Of a DNA stretch of 64,000 nucleotides, positions 1 to 10,029 are shown piece after piece (position 1 is the stretch's first letter; each line of letters begins with the position of its first letter). The notes beneath the pieces are model-generated. The model ran no database searches and was not told the DNA's origin. It saw nothing but the letters and a program-made list of their open reading frames with translations. Source of the stretch: Gaiellasilicea sp037720595 (lineage in GTDB: Bacteria; Actinomycetota; Thermoleophilia; Gaiellales; Gaiellaceae). The DNA lies in contig JBBJLW010000011.1 of the NCBI GenBank assembly GCA_037720595.1, positions 1 through 64,000 on the forward strand, in the 5' to 3' direction. The position numbers and the translations under genes are program-made.

Positions 1-560
1 TCGCCCCGGAAGCGAACCGTCGAGAAGTCCGTCTCGACGAGCCCGGGCGCGACGTTCGTGACCCGGATCGGCCGGCCGAGCAGATCCTCCCGCAACGCCT
101 TCGTGAACCCATGCACGGCGAACTTCGAGGTGACGTAGAGCGACCCGTTCGGATACGCGGCGATCCCGGCGATCGAACCGAGGTTGACGATGTGGCCGCC
201 GTCGTGGAGGTGCGGGAGGCAGAGCCGCGTGATCCGGATCAGGCCGTGGACGTTCGTCTCAAGCACGACCTCCTCGTCGGCCTCGGTCGACTCGTCGAAG
301 GGATCCCGGCCGAGCGCGAGGCCGGCGCCGTTGACGACGATGTCGAGACCGCCGAGCTCGGTCACCGCTTGCTCGACGAAGCTCTCGCAGCTTTCGGGGT
401 CGGTCACGTCGAGCGCGAGCATCACATCCGCCTCGACCCGCTCGACCCGTCGCGCCCCGCCCGCGACACGCACTCCCTCGGCCCGCAGGGAACGGACGGT
501 CGCCGCGCCGATTCCGCTGGAGGCGCCCGTGACGATCGCCGTCTTGCCGTCGAGCTTCAC
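1..560 (-). CDS. SDR-family NAD(P)-dependent oxidoreductase (C-terminus cut by window edge)
   Basis: This is a short-chain dehydrogenase/reductase, a cytosolic Rossmann-fold enzyme that oxidises or reduces an alcohol/ketone; the substrate is unknown. Reading from GTG at 560, the N-terminus shows the nucleotide-binding motif TGASSGIG at about residues 10-17, then a VNGAG motif and the catalytic pair SLYVTSK (Tyr-x3-Lys). About 186 codons are visible, and the last 50 or so residues expected for the family lie outside the window. The start codon overlaps the stop of the upstream CDF transporter gene as GTGA, so the two are probably translated together. The family call is firm; specificity is not predictable. 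Confidence 0.9.
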   Translation of the reverse strand, partial: MKLDGKTAIVTGASSGIGAATVRSLRAEGVRVAGGARRVERVEADVMLALDVTDPESCESFVEQAVTELGGLDIVVNGAGLALGRDPFDESTEADEEVVLETNVHGLIRITRLCLPHLHDGGHIVNLGSIAGIAAYPNGSLYVTSKFAVHGFTKALREDLLGRPIRVTNVAPGLVETDFSTVRFRG

Positions 561-1444
561 GGCGCGAGCCTAATGAGTCCGGGTGCGTGCTCGACCTGGA
601 GCGTCGTGTGAGTGAGGCGGAAGCGCTCGCTCAGCATGCGCTCGAGCTCGCGGCGGATCCCGTGGCAGTCGGCACGCGGTTCCACGAGTACGTGCGCGGA
701 GAGTGCCGGAAAGCCGGAGGTGATGGTCCAGATGTGCAGATCGTGGACGTCGACGACGGCGCCGACCGAGCGCATCGCCCGGTCGAGCGCGGCGGTATCG
801 AGCCCCTCGGGAACCCCTTCGAGCAGGATCCCGACCGACTCCCGCAGGACGCCGCCCGAGCTGGCCAGCACAAGCACCCCGATCAGGAGTCCGGCGATCG
901 GATCGGCGACGTTCCAGCCCGTGAGCAGGATCACGAGCGCGGCGATGACGACGCCCGCTGACGACGCGAGGTCCGCGAGCACGTGCAGGAACGCCGCCCG
1001 GACGTTGAGGCCGTCGCCGGCACCGTGCAGCACACGCGCCGCGGCCACGTTGACCGCCAGCCCGACAAGCCCCGCGGCGAGCACCCAGCCACCCTCGACA
1101 CTCGGCGCGTCACCGATCCGCCGGATCGCCTCGACGACGATCCAGAGGCCGAGCGCGACAAGCGTGACCCCGTTCGCGAGGGCAGCGAGGATCTCTGCCC
1201 GCTGCCAGCCGAACGTGCGCTCCGGAGTCGCCGGCCGCCGCGCGAGCCAGCTCGCGAAGAGCGCGAGGCCGAGCGCGAGCCCGTCCGAAACCATATGACC
1301 GGCGTCGGCGAGCAGTGCCAGCGAGCCCGCGAAAACCCCGGCCACAGCTTCCACGCAGGCGAAGGCCGCGATCAGCCCGAGCGCGACGACGAGCGCGTGA
1401 CCGGGAGCGTTCGGCTGCCTCTCGCCGCCACCGTGCCGGTGCAT
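557..1444 (-). CDS. Cation diffusion facilitator (CDF) family metal exporter
   Basis: A 295-residue inner-membrane metal/proton antiporter, likely exporting Zn(II) or a similar divalent cation. A His-rich N-terminus (HRHGGGE) precedes six predicted membrane helices. The metal-site motifs are visible: HMVSDG in helix 2 and HVLADL in helix 5. The C-terminal cytoplasmic domain contains the family-typical VHDLHIWTI and a final HTTLQVEH stretch. Length fits the CzcD/ZitB subgroup. ATG at 1444 has a purine-rich GAGG just upstream; a GTG one codon earlier is an alternative. The stop overlaps the SDR start (GTGA). A cytosolic SDR is an unexpected partner, so the link may be only transcriptional. Confidence 0.92.
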   Translation of the reverse strand: MHRHGGGERQPNAPGHALVVALGLIAAFACVEAVAGVFAGSLALLADAGHMVSDGLALGLALFASWLARRPATPERTFGWQRAEILAALANGVTLVALGLWIVVEAIRRIGDAPSVEGGWVLAAGLVGLAVNVAAARVLHGAGDGLNVRAAFLHVLADLASSAGVVIAALVILLTGWNVADPIAGLLIGVLVLASSGGVLRESVGILLEGVPEGLDTAALDRAMRSVGAVVDVHDLHIWTITSGFPALSAHVLVEPRADCHGIRRELERMLSERFRLTHTTLQVEHAPGLIRLAP

Positions 1445-1681
1445 CACCTCTTGCTGTAACCGGCGCTCTCGGGGCGACGCGTGGCGTTGTTCATACGGAG
1501 ACGGTAGCGGAGGAACCCAACGTTTCGCTCCGCCCAGGTGGGGGACGCCCGTCGTACCATTCAGCATCTGCGAAGCCGGAAATGCACTTGAACTGCCGCC
1601 CACAGAGGGTCGTCGTGCTGCCGCGCGTCGTTCGGGCTGCAGGCCACCCTGCACAGACCGACTCGTAGGTCGTTTGAGGCC

Positions 1682-3274
1682 GTGAAGGGAGCGCCGTGGT
1701 GGCGCACCTCGGTCGGGTACGAGGTCTACCTGCGCTCGTTCTGCGACAACGACGGCGACGGCATCGGCGACCTTCGCGGACTGAGGGAGCGGCTGGGACA
1801 CCTCGCGTGGCTCGGCGTCGACCTTCTGTGGATCACTCCCTTCTTCCCCTCGCCGATGCACGACCAGGGCTACGACGTCTGTGACTATCGGAGTGTCGAC
1901 CCCACGTACGGAACGCTGTCCGATGTCGACTCCTTGGTGGCGGACGCGCACGAGTTCGGCATCCGCGTGCTCGTCGATCTGATCCCGAACCACACCTCCG
2001 TCGAGCACCCGTGGTTCCGGGAGTCGCGCTCGGACCACGACAATCCGTTCCGGGACTACTACATCTGGCGCGATCCCGCGCCGGGAGGCGGGCCGCCGAA
2101 CAACTGGGTGAGCGTCTTCGGCGGGCCTGCGTGGACGCTCGACGAGGCAACGGGCCAGTACTGGCTGCACCTCTTCCTGCCCGAGCAGCCGGATTTGAAC
2201 TGGAGGGACGAGCGCGTCGTCCGCGAGTTCGACGAGATCATGCTCTTTTGGCTCGACCGGGGCGCCGACGGATTCCGGATCGACGTCGCTGACGGCCTCG
2301 TCAAGCACCCGAGCCTTCCCGACAATCCCGTCGCGCGCCACGCCCGGGTCGGACCGCCGGCCGGGATCGCGTCCGACTGGGGATCGCTCGACCACGTGTA
2401 CGACGTCGGGCAACCTGAGGTCCGGGAAATCCATCGGCGCTGGCGAGCCCTTGCCGAGCCGTACGACGCTCTCCTCGTCGGTGAGATCGGGCTCGCCGAC
2501 CCGCTGACGCTGACGCGCTACGTAGACGATCAGGACGGTCTTCACCTGATCTTCTGGTTCGAGCTGATGGAGATCGAATGGGACGCAGCAAAGGTGCGCG
2601 AGTCGCTTTCCGGTGCAGCGGTCGCCAGCGGCCATCTTGCCTGGGTGCAGGGAAGTCACGATCGGCCTCGGGCGGCGACGAGGTTCGGAGGCGGCGACCT
2701 GGGTCGGGCGCGGTCGCTCGCGCTCGCCGTGCTCCTGCTCGGCTTACCGGGCGTGCCGTTCGTCTACCAGGGCGAGGAGCTCGGTCTCGTGGACGGCCTG
2801 GTCCAGCCCGAGGAGGCCCAGGATCCGATCAGCACCCGCGCGGGCGAGCACGGGCTCGGCCGCGACGGCTGCCGCACGCCGATGCCCTGGGAGCCTCGGC
2901 CCGGCCTCGGTTTCACGGCCGCAACGCGAGCCTGGCTGCCGTTCGGCGGCCGAAGCGCAGGCGATACCGCAGCCATGCAGCGCGACGATCCGGAGTCGGT
3001 GCTGCGCCGTTTCCGGCGGCTGCTCCGGCTTCGGGCGACGCTGGCCGACGTGCCTGCTGAGCTCGAGTGGCTCGCCGAGGAAGGCCCGGTCGTGGCCTAC
3101 CGCCGCGGTGCCGCGCTCGTGGCCGCGAACTGCGGCGACGAGCCGGCCACGCTCGAGCTGCCGCCTGGAACGTGGACTGTGGCCTACACCACCACGGGGA
3201 GTGAGATGCGCACGGCCGCAGAAGTCCCTCTGCTGCTCGCGCCTGCCGACGCAGCCGTGCTGGTCACCGCCTGA
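1682..3274 (+). CDS. GH13 alpha-glucosidase-type glycoside hydrolase
   Basis: A 530-residue cytosolic alpha-amylase-family enzyme, closest in pattern to oligo-1,6-glucosidase/alpha-glucosidase rather than to endo-amylases. The (beta/alpha)8 barrel shows the calcium-loop signature DNDGDGIGDL near residue 25, DLIPNHTS, the nucleophile Asp in GFRIDVAD (about residue 200), the acid/base Glu in VGEIGL (about 267) and the third Asp in SHDRPR (about 326, replacing the usual NHD). A C-terminal beta domain follows. No signal peptide is seen, so the substrate is imported oligosaccharide. The GTG start follows about 240 bp of featureless DNA. The 3' end overlaps the convergent GH38 gene by 11 bp. Together with the sugar importer at 7.5-12.3 kb it implies glucoside/mannoside use. 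Confidence 0.9.
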   Translation: MKGAPWWRTSVGYEVYLRSFCDNDGDGIGDLRGLRERLGHLAWLGVDLLWITPFFPSPMHDQGYDVCDYRSVDPTYGTLSDVDSLVADAHEFGIRVLVDLIPNHTSVEHPWFRESRSDHDNPFRDYYIWRDPAPGGGPPNNWVSVFGGPAWTLDEATGQYWLHLFLPEQPDLNWRDERVVREFDEIMLFWLDRGADGFRIDVADGLVKHPSLPDNPVARHARVGPPAGIASDWGSLDHVYDVGQPEVREIHRRWRALAEPYDALLVGEIGLADPLTLTRYVDDQDGLHLIFWFELMEIEWDAAKVRESLSGAAVASGHLAWVQGSHDRPRAATRFGGGDLGRARSLALAVLLLGLPGVPFVYQGEELGLVDGLVQPEEAQDPISTRAGEHGLGRDGCRTPMPWEPRPGLGFTAATRAWLPFGGRSAGDTAAMQRDDPESVLRRFRRLLRLRATLADVPAELEWLAEEGPVVAYRRGAALVAANCGDEPATLELPPGTWTVAYTTTGSEMRTAAEVPLLLAPADAAVLVTA

Positions 3275-5969
3275 GGTGGACCGTCAGGATCTCCCACGGG
3301 CCGAGCTCGAGCCTCAGCGCGTCGCCGTCGAGCGGGATCGGAGAGCCCGGACGGCCGAGCAGGTCCGCCTCTCGGGCCTCCCGAAACCCACCCCTCACGA
3401 CTGCCGTTCGCGGCTCGGGCTGCTGGCAGACGATGCGGAGCTCGAGCCAGTCCTCCCTGCGGCGTAGCGACGAGAGGGCGACCCCCTCGCCCACCAACTC
3501 GAGTCCGGTCGCCTCCGCCGGCTCTTCGCCTCCTGTCCCTCGCGCGACCAGGAACGGATGCTGGTAACGCTCCATCTGGGCGAGAACCCCGGCTTCGCCC
3601 CAGGAGCCCTCGTGCGGGTAGAGGGCAAAGCCGACGCGCCAGGGCTCCCGGCACTGACCGTCCGGAATCGCGACCTCTGGGCCGGCTGGATCCTCCCGGT
3701 AAGGGTTGGCCGACCGGCTGATCAGCCCGATCGAGCGCAGCACGGTCAGCGCGAGCTCGCGACTCTCGACGAGCTCGTACTCGAGCACGTGGTCGAGAAG
3801 AGCGGCGACCCCGCCAGCTGCGACGAACCCCCGTGCTGGAGCGGTGGCGAGGGGCACCTCGCCGTGGCCGCCTTCGGGCTCGAGCCCGCGTCCGACGACG
3901 GCGAACTGCCCCTCCGCCCAGGTGGTCTCGACAGGTGCAGGCAGGGGAACGTGAAAGCGAAGCCGGTGGTCGGAGCAAGGGTTGTCGAACGAGAGCTCGA
4001 TCCGGACGAACGGCTCCCCGGTGCGCAGCTCGACTCGCATCGTCACCGGCACGAGTGCCGTGTCTTCCGCGCGCGCCGACCCGTCTGGTCGCACTCCGAC
4101 CGGCCAGCGGTACGACCGCACAACGGCCAGCTCGCCGCGAACGGGTCCTGCGGCAACGGTTTCGACGCTCACGGTCTCGGGCTCGGCAACGAGCGTGTCG
4201 TGGCGCGGCGGACCGTAGTTGTAGCTGTCGCCGAAGTCGCCACCATCCACGAGCCGGCCGACACCGTGGAGTGAACCGACGCGGAGCGTGCCGTCCTTCG
4301 CCACCTCCACCTCGAGAAGCCCGTTGTCCATAGAGGTGCCGTCGACCTGAACACCGCCGCGGGAGCGTCCGCTCGCGCGAGCTGGGCGCGCGGACGTCCA
4401 GCCCAGTGCGGGCCCCAGAATCGCCGCGGCAAGCCGTCGGCGCGGACGAGCGAGGATCCGCATCTCCCATTCGTCGTCCGGTGCACCTTCGACCGCATGA
4501 GAGACCTCCTGCTTGAGAACCGCCAGATCGAGCCACTCCGGATCCGGCTCCTCACCCACGTCGAACGTCAGACGTCGGGCTACGGGGCCGCCCTCGACGC
4601 TGTAGCCGTTCAGCCAGCGGCCAAAGAGCTCGCGTCCGTGCAGGCGGCGAAATAAGGCCGCCGGCAGTTCACGGCCGGCAAGCGTGATACTGAGCAGGAG
4701 CCGCTCCGGGCGCGCCGTTTCCTGCGTCGCGACGACCGTCCCGTCGGGGAGCCTGAGTTCGACCTCGTCCCAGTCATCCGGAATCTCGAGCTCGAGCTCG
4801 ACCACGTCGCTGCGACGCTCCGGCGAAGGATTCACGACCGCAACCGCACCGCGAGGTACGCGGGCTGCGATCGCCTCGGCCGCACGTCGCGCGAGCCCGG
4901 TCGCGATTTGCTCGGCCTCCGCGTAGCGCACGAGCACCTGGGCCGAGACTGCGTCGACCGAGCAGCCGCAGATCGAGTCGTGCGCCGCGTTCTCGAGCAC
5001 GCGACTCCACGCGAGCCGAAGGAAGGACGCCGGCCACTCGGGTGCGTACAGAGCAGCGAGCGGCTCCGCGTAGCGCTCGAGCGCGCGCTCCGCTCTGGCG
5101 CAAGCGGCCTTCAGGTCGATGCGAGCGGAGGTGACTCCCATCAGCAGGTTCGCCCGGGCGGCCGACCGCAGCTCTCCGCGCCACCGTGCCAGAAGTGCGC
5201 CGTCGGCAGGCCGGCCCAGGTAGTCCGCCAGCGTCACGAGCTCGAGCCGGAAGCGATCCTGTGCCTCATTAAACTGCGTCGCGCGCTCGACGAGGTCGAG
5301 CGGAGGCAACATGTGGTCGGTCCCGGTCATCGCGAGTGACTCGTCCTCGCCGAAGAAGGGGCGCATTGACGCGTCGAAGGCGGCGACCGCTCCGGCGAGA
5401 TCAGGCTCGCCGAACAGGTGGGCAGCGTTCCCGTAGCCGTCGATCAAGTACTCCGCACGCACGGCCGAGCCGTCGGGCGACTCCCAGACAAAGGCATGAT
5501 GCTCGATCGCGGCAGGCACACCGCGCCAAACGACGGCCTGATCGATCCCGGCACGGCGGAGGATCTGCGGCATCTGGGCGACGTGACCGAACATGTCGGG
5601 GAGATAGCCGATCGGCATTGGCCGACCGAGCTCCTCGGCGCGACGCCAGCCGATCTCGAGATTCCGGACGATCGACTCCCCGGAGACGAGGAATTCGTCC
5701 ACGAGCGTCTGCCAAGGGCCGATCGCGAGCCGCCCCTCGGCGATCAGGCGGCGCAGGCGCTGCTCGGACTCCGGGCGAAGCTCGAGGTAGTCGTCGACGG
5801 TGGCGAGTTGGCCGTCGAGCGTGAAAACGAAACCCGGCTCGGCCTCCATCAGGTCGAGGACCCGGTCGACGAGCTCGACGAGGCGCAGGCGGAAGGTCTG
5901 GAAGGGCAGGTACCACTCCCTGTCCCAGTGGGTGTGCGGAACGACGTGAATGGTTCTCGGGCCGCTCAT
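3264..5969 (-). CDS. GH38 alpha-mannosidase
   Basis: A 901-residue cytosolic glycoside hydrolase family 38 enzyme that releases alpha-linked mannose. The N-terminal domain has the zinc-binding motif HTHWDREW (His14, Asp16). The catalytic nucleophile lies in PDMFGH (Asp125), and a second zinc pair lies in AAHDSICGC (His330-Asp331). The rest is the large C-terminal beta-sandwich region, and length is normal for bacterial members. ATG at 5969 sits directly before the HVVPHTHWD strand. Longer in-frame upstream sequence is arginine-rich shadow translation and was not used. The start overlaps the stop of the Gfo/Idh/MocA remnant as ATGA, so both once formed one operon. It is convergent with the GH13 gene. 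Confidence 0.94.
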   Translation of the reverse strand: MSGPRTIHVVPHTHWDREWYLPFQTFRLRLVELVDRVLDLMEAEPGFVFTLDGQLATVDDYLELRPESEQRLRRLIAEGRLAIGPWQTLVDEFLVSGESIVRNLEIGWRRAEELGRPMPIGYLPDMFGHVAQMPQILRRAGIDQAVVWRGVPAAIEHHAFVWESPDGSAVRAEYLIDGYGNAAHLFGEPDLAGAVAAFDASMRPFFGEDESLAMTGTDHMLPPLDLVERATQFNEAQDRFRLELVTLADYLGRPADGALLARWRGELRSAARANLLMGVTSARIDLKAACARAERALERYAEPLAALYAPEWPASFLRLAWSRVLENAAHDSICGCSVDAVSAQVLVRYAEAEQIATGLARRAAEAIAARVPRGAVAVVNPSPERRSDVVELELEIPDDWDEVELRLPDGTVVATQETARPERLLLSITLAGRELPAALFRRLHGRELFGRWLNGYSVEGGPVARRLTFDVGEEPDPEWLDLAVLKQEVSHAVEGAPDDEWEMRILARPRRRLAAAILGPALGWTSARPARASGRSRGGVQVDGTSMDNGLLEVEVAKDGTLRVGSLHGVGRLVDGGDFGDSYNYGPPRHDTLVAEPETVSVETVAAGPVRGELAVVRSYRWPVGVRPDGSARAEDTALVPVTMRVELRTGEPFVRIELSFDNPCSDHRLRFHVPLPAPVETTWAEGQFAVVGRGLEPEGGHGEVPLATAPARGFVAAGGVAALLDHVLEYELVESRELALTVLRSIGLISRSANPYREDPAGPEVAIPDGQCREPWRVGFALYPHEGSWGEAGVLAQMERYQHPFLVARGTGGEEPAEATGLELVGEGVALSSLRRREDWLELRIVCQQPEPRTAVVRGGFREAREADLLGRPGSPIPLDGDALRLELGPWEILTVHLRR

Positions 5970-6490
5970 GCGGCCGCCGCCTCGCCACCGAGCGAAAGCC
6001 CTAGCCGCTCGGCGAGACACCGCACGATCCGTTGACAGGTGACGATGTCCGTCCGTCCCTCTCCGATCCCGGCCGCGAACGCCTCGTCCTTCGTCACCAA
6101 TCGATGGAACGCCACGAGCTCTTCCTCGAACGCCTCGACGGTCGAACGGAAGACGCTCGTTCCCTCGCCCCTCCCGTTCGCATGGCCCTCGCCGTCCACC
6201 ATCGTGAGCTCGGTCGGTGCGTGCAGGAGGTACGGCGATGGGAACGTCAGGCTGAGCGACCCGCGCTCGTCGTGGACGCGCACCTCCTCGCGATAGACCG
6301 GATAATCGTCGAGGTAGTGCCAGCGAATCGCTAGCCGCGCGCCGTCCGGGAGCAGGCCGTGCATGGCCACCGGCGGTGGGAAGCGGTCGTCGGGCCAGAT
6401 ATCGACGTGCTCGAAGGAGACAGGATCGGCGACGAGCGGCCGAACGAGAGCGAGCTCGTGGACGACGCTTCCGAGCGTGACGGCGCCCAT
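5966..6490 (-). pseudogene. Gfo/Idh/MocA oxidoreductase remnant (C-terminal domain only)
   Basis: About 174 codons encode only the C-terminal alpha/beta domain of a Gfo/Idh/MocA dehydrogenase. Recognisable parts are GSVVHELALVRPL (the helix after the hinge, normally following a Gly-rich segment), the open-sheet region, and the tail EAFEEELVAFHRLV...CQRIV typical of inositol/sugar dehydrogenases. The NAD-binding Rossmann domain (GxGxxG) and the catalytic EKP motif are missing. The same frame upstream of 6490 is unrelated low-complexity translation, and by 6596 a gene on the other strand begins. It overlaps the mannosidase start (ATGA). I read it as a 5'-deleted gene in the sugar operon. A stand-alone C-terminal domain protein is possible but unlikely to be an enzyme. 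Confidence 0.7.
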
Positions 6491-6595
6491 TGCGAGAGTC
6501 TGGCATACGGTGGGCGGGCGCGAACCGCAACAGAATCGACCGGTCCGAGCGTCGTGCGAGCGCCAGCGGCCGGCCGCGCGCACGACGCTCGGCTC

Positions 6596-7408
6596 GTGAA
6601 GGGTGTGCGGGTCGCCCACGCGCCGGTCAGCTTCGGGGCCTCTGAGGCGATCGGTGGTCTCCAGGTACCCGCTGCGGAAGACGTTCTCGCCGCGATCGCC
6701 GCCGGCGCTTACGAGGGGACGGAGCTCGGACCTCCGGGCTACCTGGGCGATGCCGGATCGCTGCCCGCGAGCCTGGCCCGCCACGGGCTTGCCTCACCGG
6801 CGGCTACGTCCCGATCGCATTCACCGAGCCACACAGGCTCGACGAGCTCGATCTCGTGCTCGATCTGTTCGAGGGCGCCGGCGCGTCGACGGCGAGACTG
6901 GTGCTCGCCGACGCGGGCCCGCGCAACGGTGAGACCGACTGGCGACGGCTCGGCGATGGATCCGGCGCGCGGCCGAGCATGCACGCTCGCGCGGCTTCTC
7001 GCCCGTCTTCCACCACCACGTGGGAACCCGCATCGAGACCCCGGCGGAGTCGAGCGCCTGCTCGAGCTGAGCGACGTGGCTCTCCTCCTGGACAGCGGGC
7101 ACCTGGCGCTCGCGGGCGGGGACCCCGTGTCTTCGCTCCGGGACTGGCGTTCGAGGATCGACTACGTGCACCTGAAGGACGTGCGGGAGGAGGCGGCGGG
7201 GTGGTCGCTCGCCGACGTCTGGCGGCGGGGAGGCTTCTGCGAGCTGGGCGCAGGCGTGGTCGATCTCGACGCCTTCCTCCACGAGCTCGAGTCCTCCGAT
7301 TACCTCGGTTGGGTCGTCGTCGAGCAGGCTGCACTTCCCGGCGACCTCGCACGAGCGCGCGACTCCCAGGCCCGGAATCGCAGCTGGCTCGCCGAGCGCG
7401 GGATCTAG
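6596..7408 (+). pseudogene. Sugar-phosphate isomerase/epimerase (IolE/xylose-isomerase-like TIM barrel), three frameshifts
   Basis: Pieces of one TIM-barrel isomerase are spread over all three forward frames. The first frame gives AHAPVSFGASEA and GAYEGTELGPPGYLGD to about 6790. The second gives LTGGYVPIAFTEPHRLDEL to about 6968. The third gives GFSPVFHHHVGTRIETPAE to about 7045. The first frame then resumes with LLLDSGHLALAGG and DYVHLKDV to the stop. Each transition fits one missing base, so the net change is three bases. HHHVGT and the later D/H/K motifs are the metal-site strands of the family. The role would be isomerisation in inositol or sugar catabolism next to the ABC importer. Either a decayed gene or a patch of sequence error. 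Confidence 0.75.
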
Positions 7409-7480
7409 CGGCGTCTCCCGCCGGCGGGACGGCTACTGAGGTGGCGCCCGCCTCGTTTACCAGTTTATGATCCCCGGACC

Positions 7481-8694
<1,214 letters not shown>

Positions 8695-8695
<1 letters not shown>

Positions 8696-10023
8696 TGAGG
8701 AAGCACCGCTTGCTCTTCGTCCTGGCATTGGTCGTCGGGGCGCTCTCGCTGCTCGCAGCGGGTTGCGGCAGTGACGACGACGAGTCAGACGAGAGCGCCG
8801 CAGGGACGACTGAGGCGGCAACGACCGAGGCCGCCGAGAACGTCTCCGGCAAGATCCGGATCGCCGGACTCTGGACCGGCGGCGAGGGCGACTCCTTCAA
8901 GGCCGTGCTCGACGGCTTCAGAGCGAAGTATCCCGACGTCACGGTGACCTACCAACCGGCGGGGGAGGACCTCCCGACGATCCTCGCGACCGGGGTCGAA
9001 GGCGGCAACCCGCCCGATCTCGCCTCGCTCTCGTCACCGGGCGTGATCAAGGACTTCGCCACGCGTGGAGCCCTCAAGCCGATCGACTTCGCGACCGACG
9101 GGATCAAGGAGAACTACTCCCAGAGCTTCGTCGACCTGACCACATTCGACGGCAAGACGTACGGCGTGGTTTTCAAGGGGGCCAACAAGTCGACCGTCTG
9201 GTACAACACGAAGGCCTTCGAGGATGCCGGTGTCGAGCCTCCGACGACCTGGGACGAGTTCCTGAAGGCAGGCGAGACGCTGAAGGCCTCCGGCGTGACG
9301 CCGTACTCCATCGGAGCGGCTGACGGCTGGACGCTGACCGACCTGTTCGAGAACGTCTACTTGCGCACCGCCGGGCCGGAGAAGTACGACCAGCTCGCCA
9401 CGCACGAGATCCCGTGGACCGACCCGTCGGTCAAGGAGGCTCTCGGGGAGATGGCGAAGGTCTTCGCGACGGACAGCATCGCCGGCGGTACGAGCAGTGC
9501 GCTCCAGACCGACTTCCCGACCTCGGTCACCCAGGTCTTCACGGATCCGCCCAAGGCGGCGATCGTGATGGAGGGCGACTTCGTCGGGACGTTCATCAAC
9601 ACCGAGACGAAGGTGAAGGTCGGTGAGGGCGCGGACGTGTTCACGTTCCCGTCGATCAACGACTCCCCGCCAGTCGTCGTCGGCGCGGGCGACAGCATCG
9701 TCATGTTCAAGGACACCCCCGCGGCACGGGCCATGATCGAGTACCTGGCCACTCCCGAAGCTGCAGAGCTCTGGGCCAAGCGGGGCGGGTTCTCCTCGCC
9801 GAACAAAAACCTGGACGAGAGCGTCTATCCGGACGAGACGACGAGGAAGTTGGCGTCGGAGCTGGCGCAGGCGGAGACGTTCCGCTTCGACCTCTCCGAT
9901 CTTCAGCCCAAGGTTCTGAACGACGCGCTCTTCACCGAGCTCGCCAACTTCGTCAAGACCCCCGCCGACATCGACGGGGTGACGGGCAAGCTGGAAGCGG
10001 CTGCGAAAAAGGCGTACAAGTAG
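8695..10023 (+). CDS. Carbohydrate ABC importer substrate-binding lipoprotein (SBP family 1)
   Basis: A 442-residue lipid-anchored solute-binding protein that captures a sugar outside the membrane and delivers it to the two permeases downstream. The signal peptide ends in lipobox LSLLAAGC, followed by an acidic/threonine-rich linker (GSDDDESDES..) and a two-lobed family-1 binding fold beginning KIRIAGLWTGG. Trp/Tyr-rich stretches such as VWYNTKAFED are typical of sugar-binding clefts. ATG at 8695 is preferred over GTG 8692: it overlaps the ATPase stop as TGATG and follows AAGGAAGGG at a suitable distance. Ligand is unknown; the neighbouring GH13 and GH38 enzymes suggest a gluco- or manno-oligosaccharide. 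Confidence 0.93.
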
Positions 10024-10029
10024 TCACTC

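Noticed and set aside
557..2659. 700-codon reverse frame containing the CDF transporter
   Set aside because: Only the last 295 codons are transporter; the rest is antisense to the GH13 gene and upstream noise.
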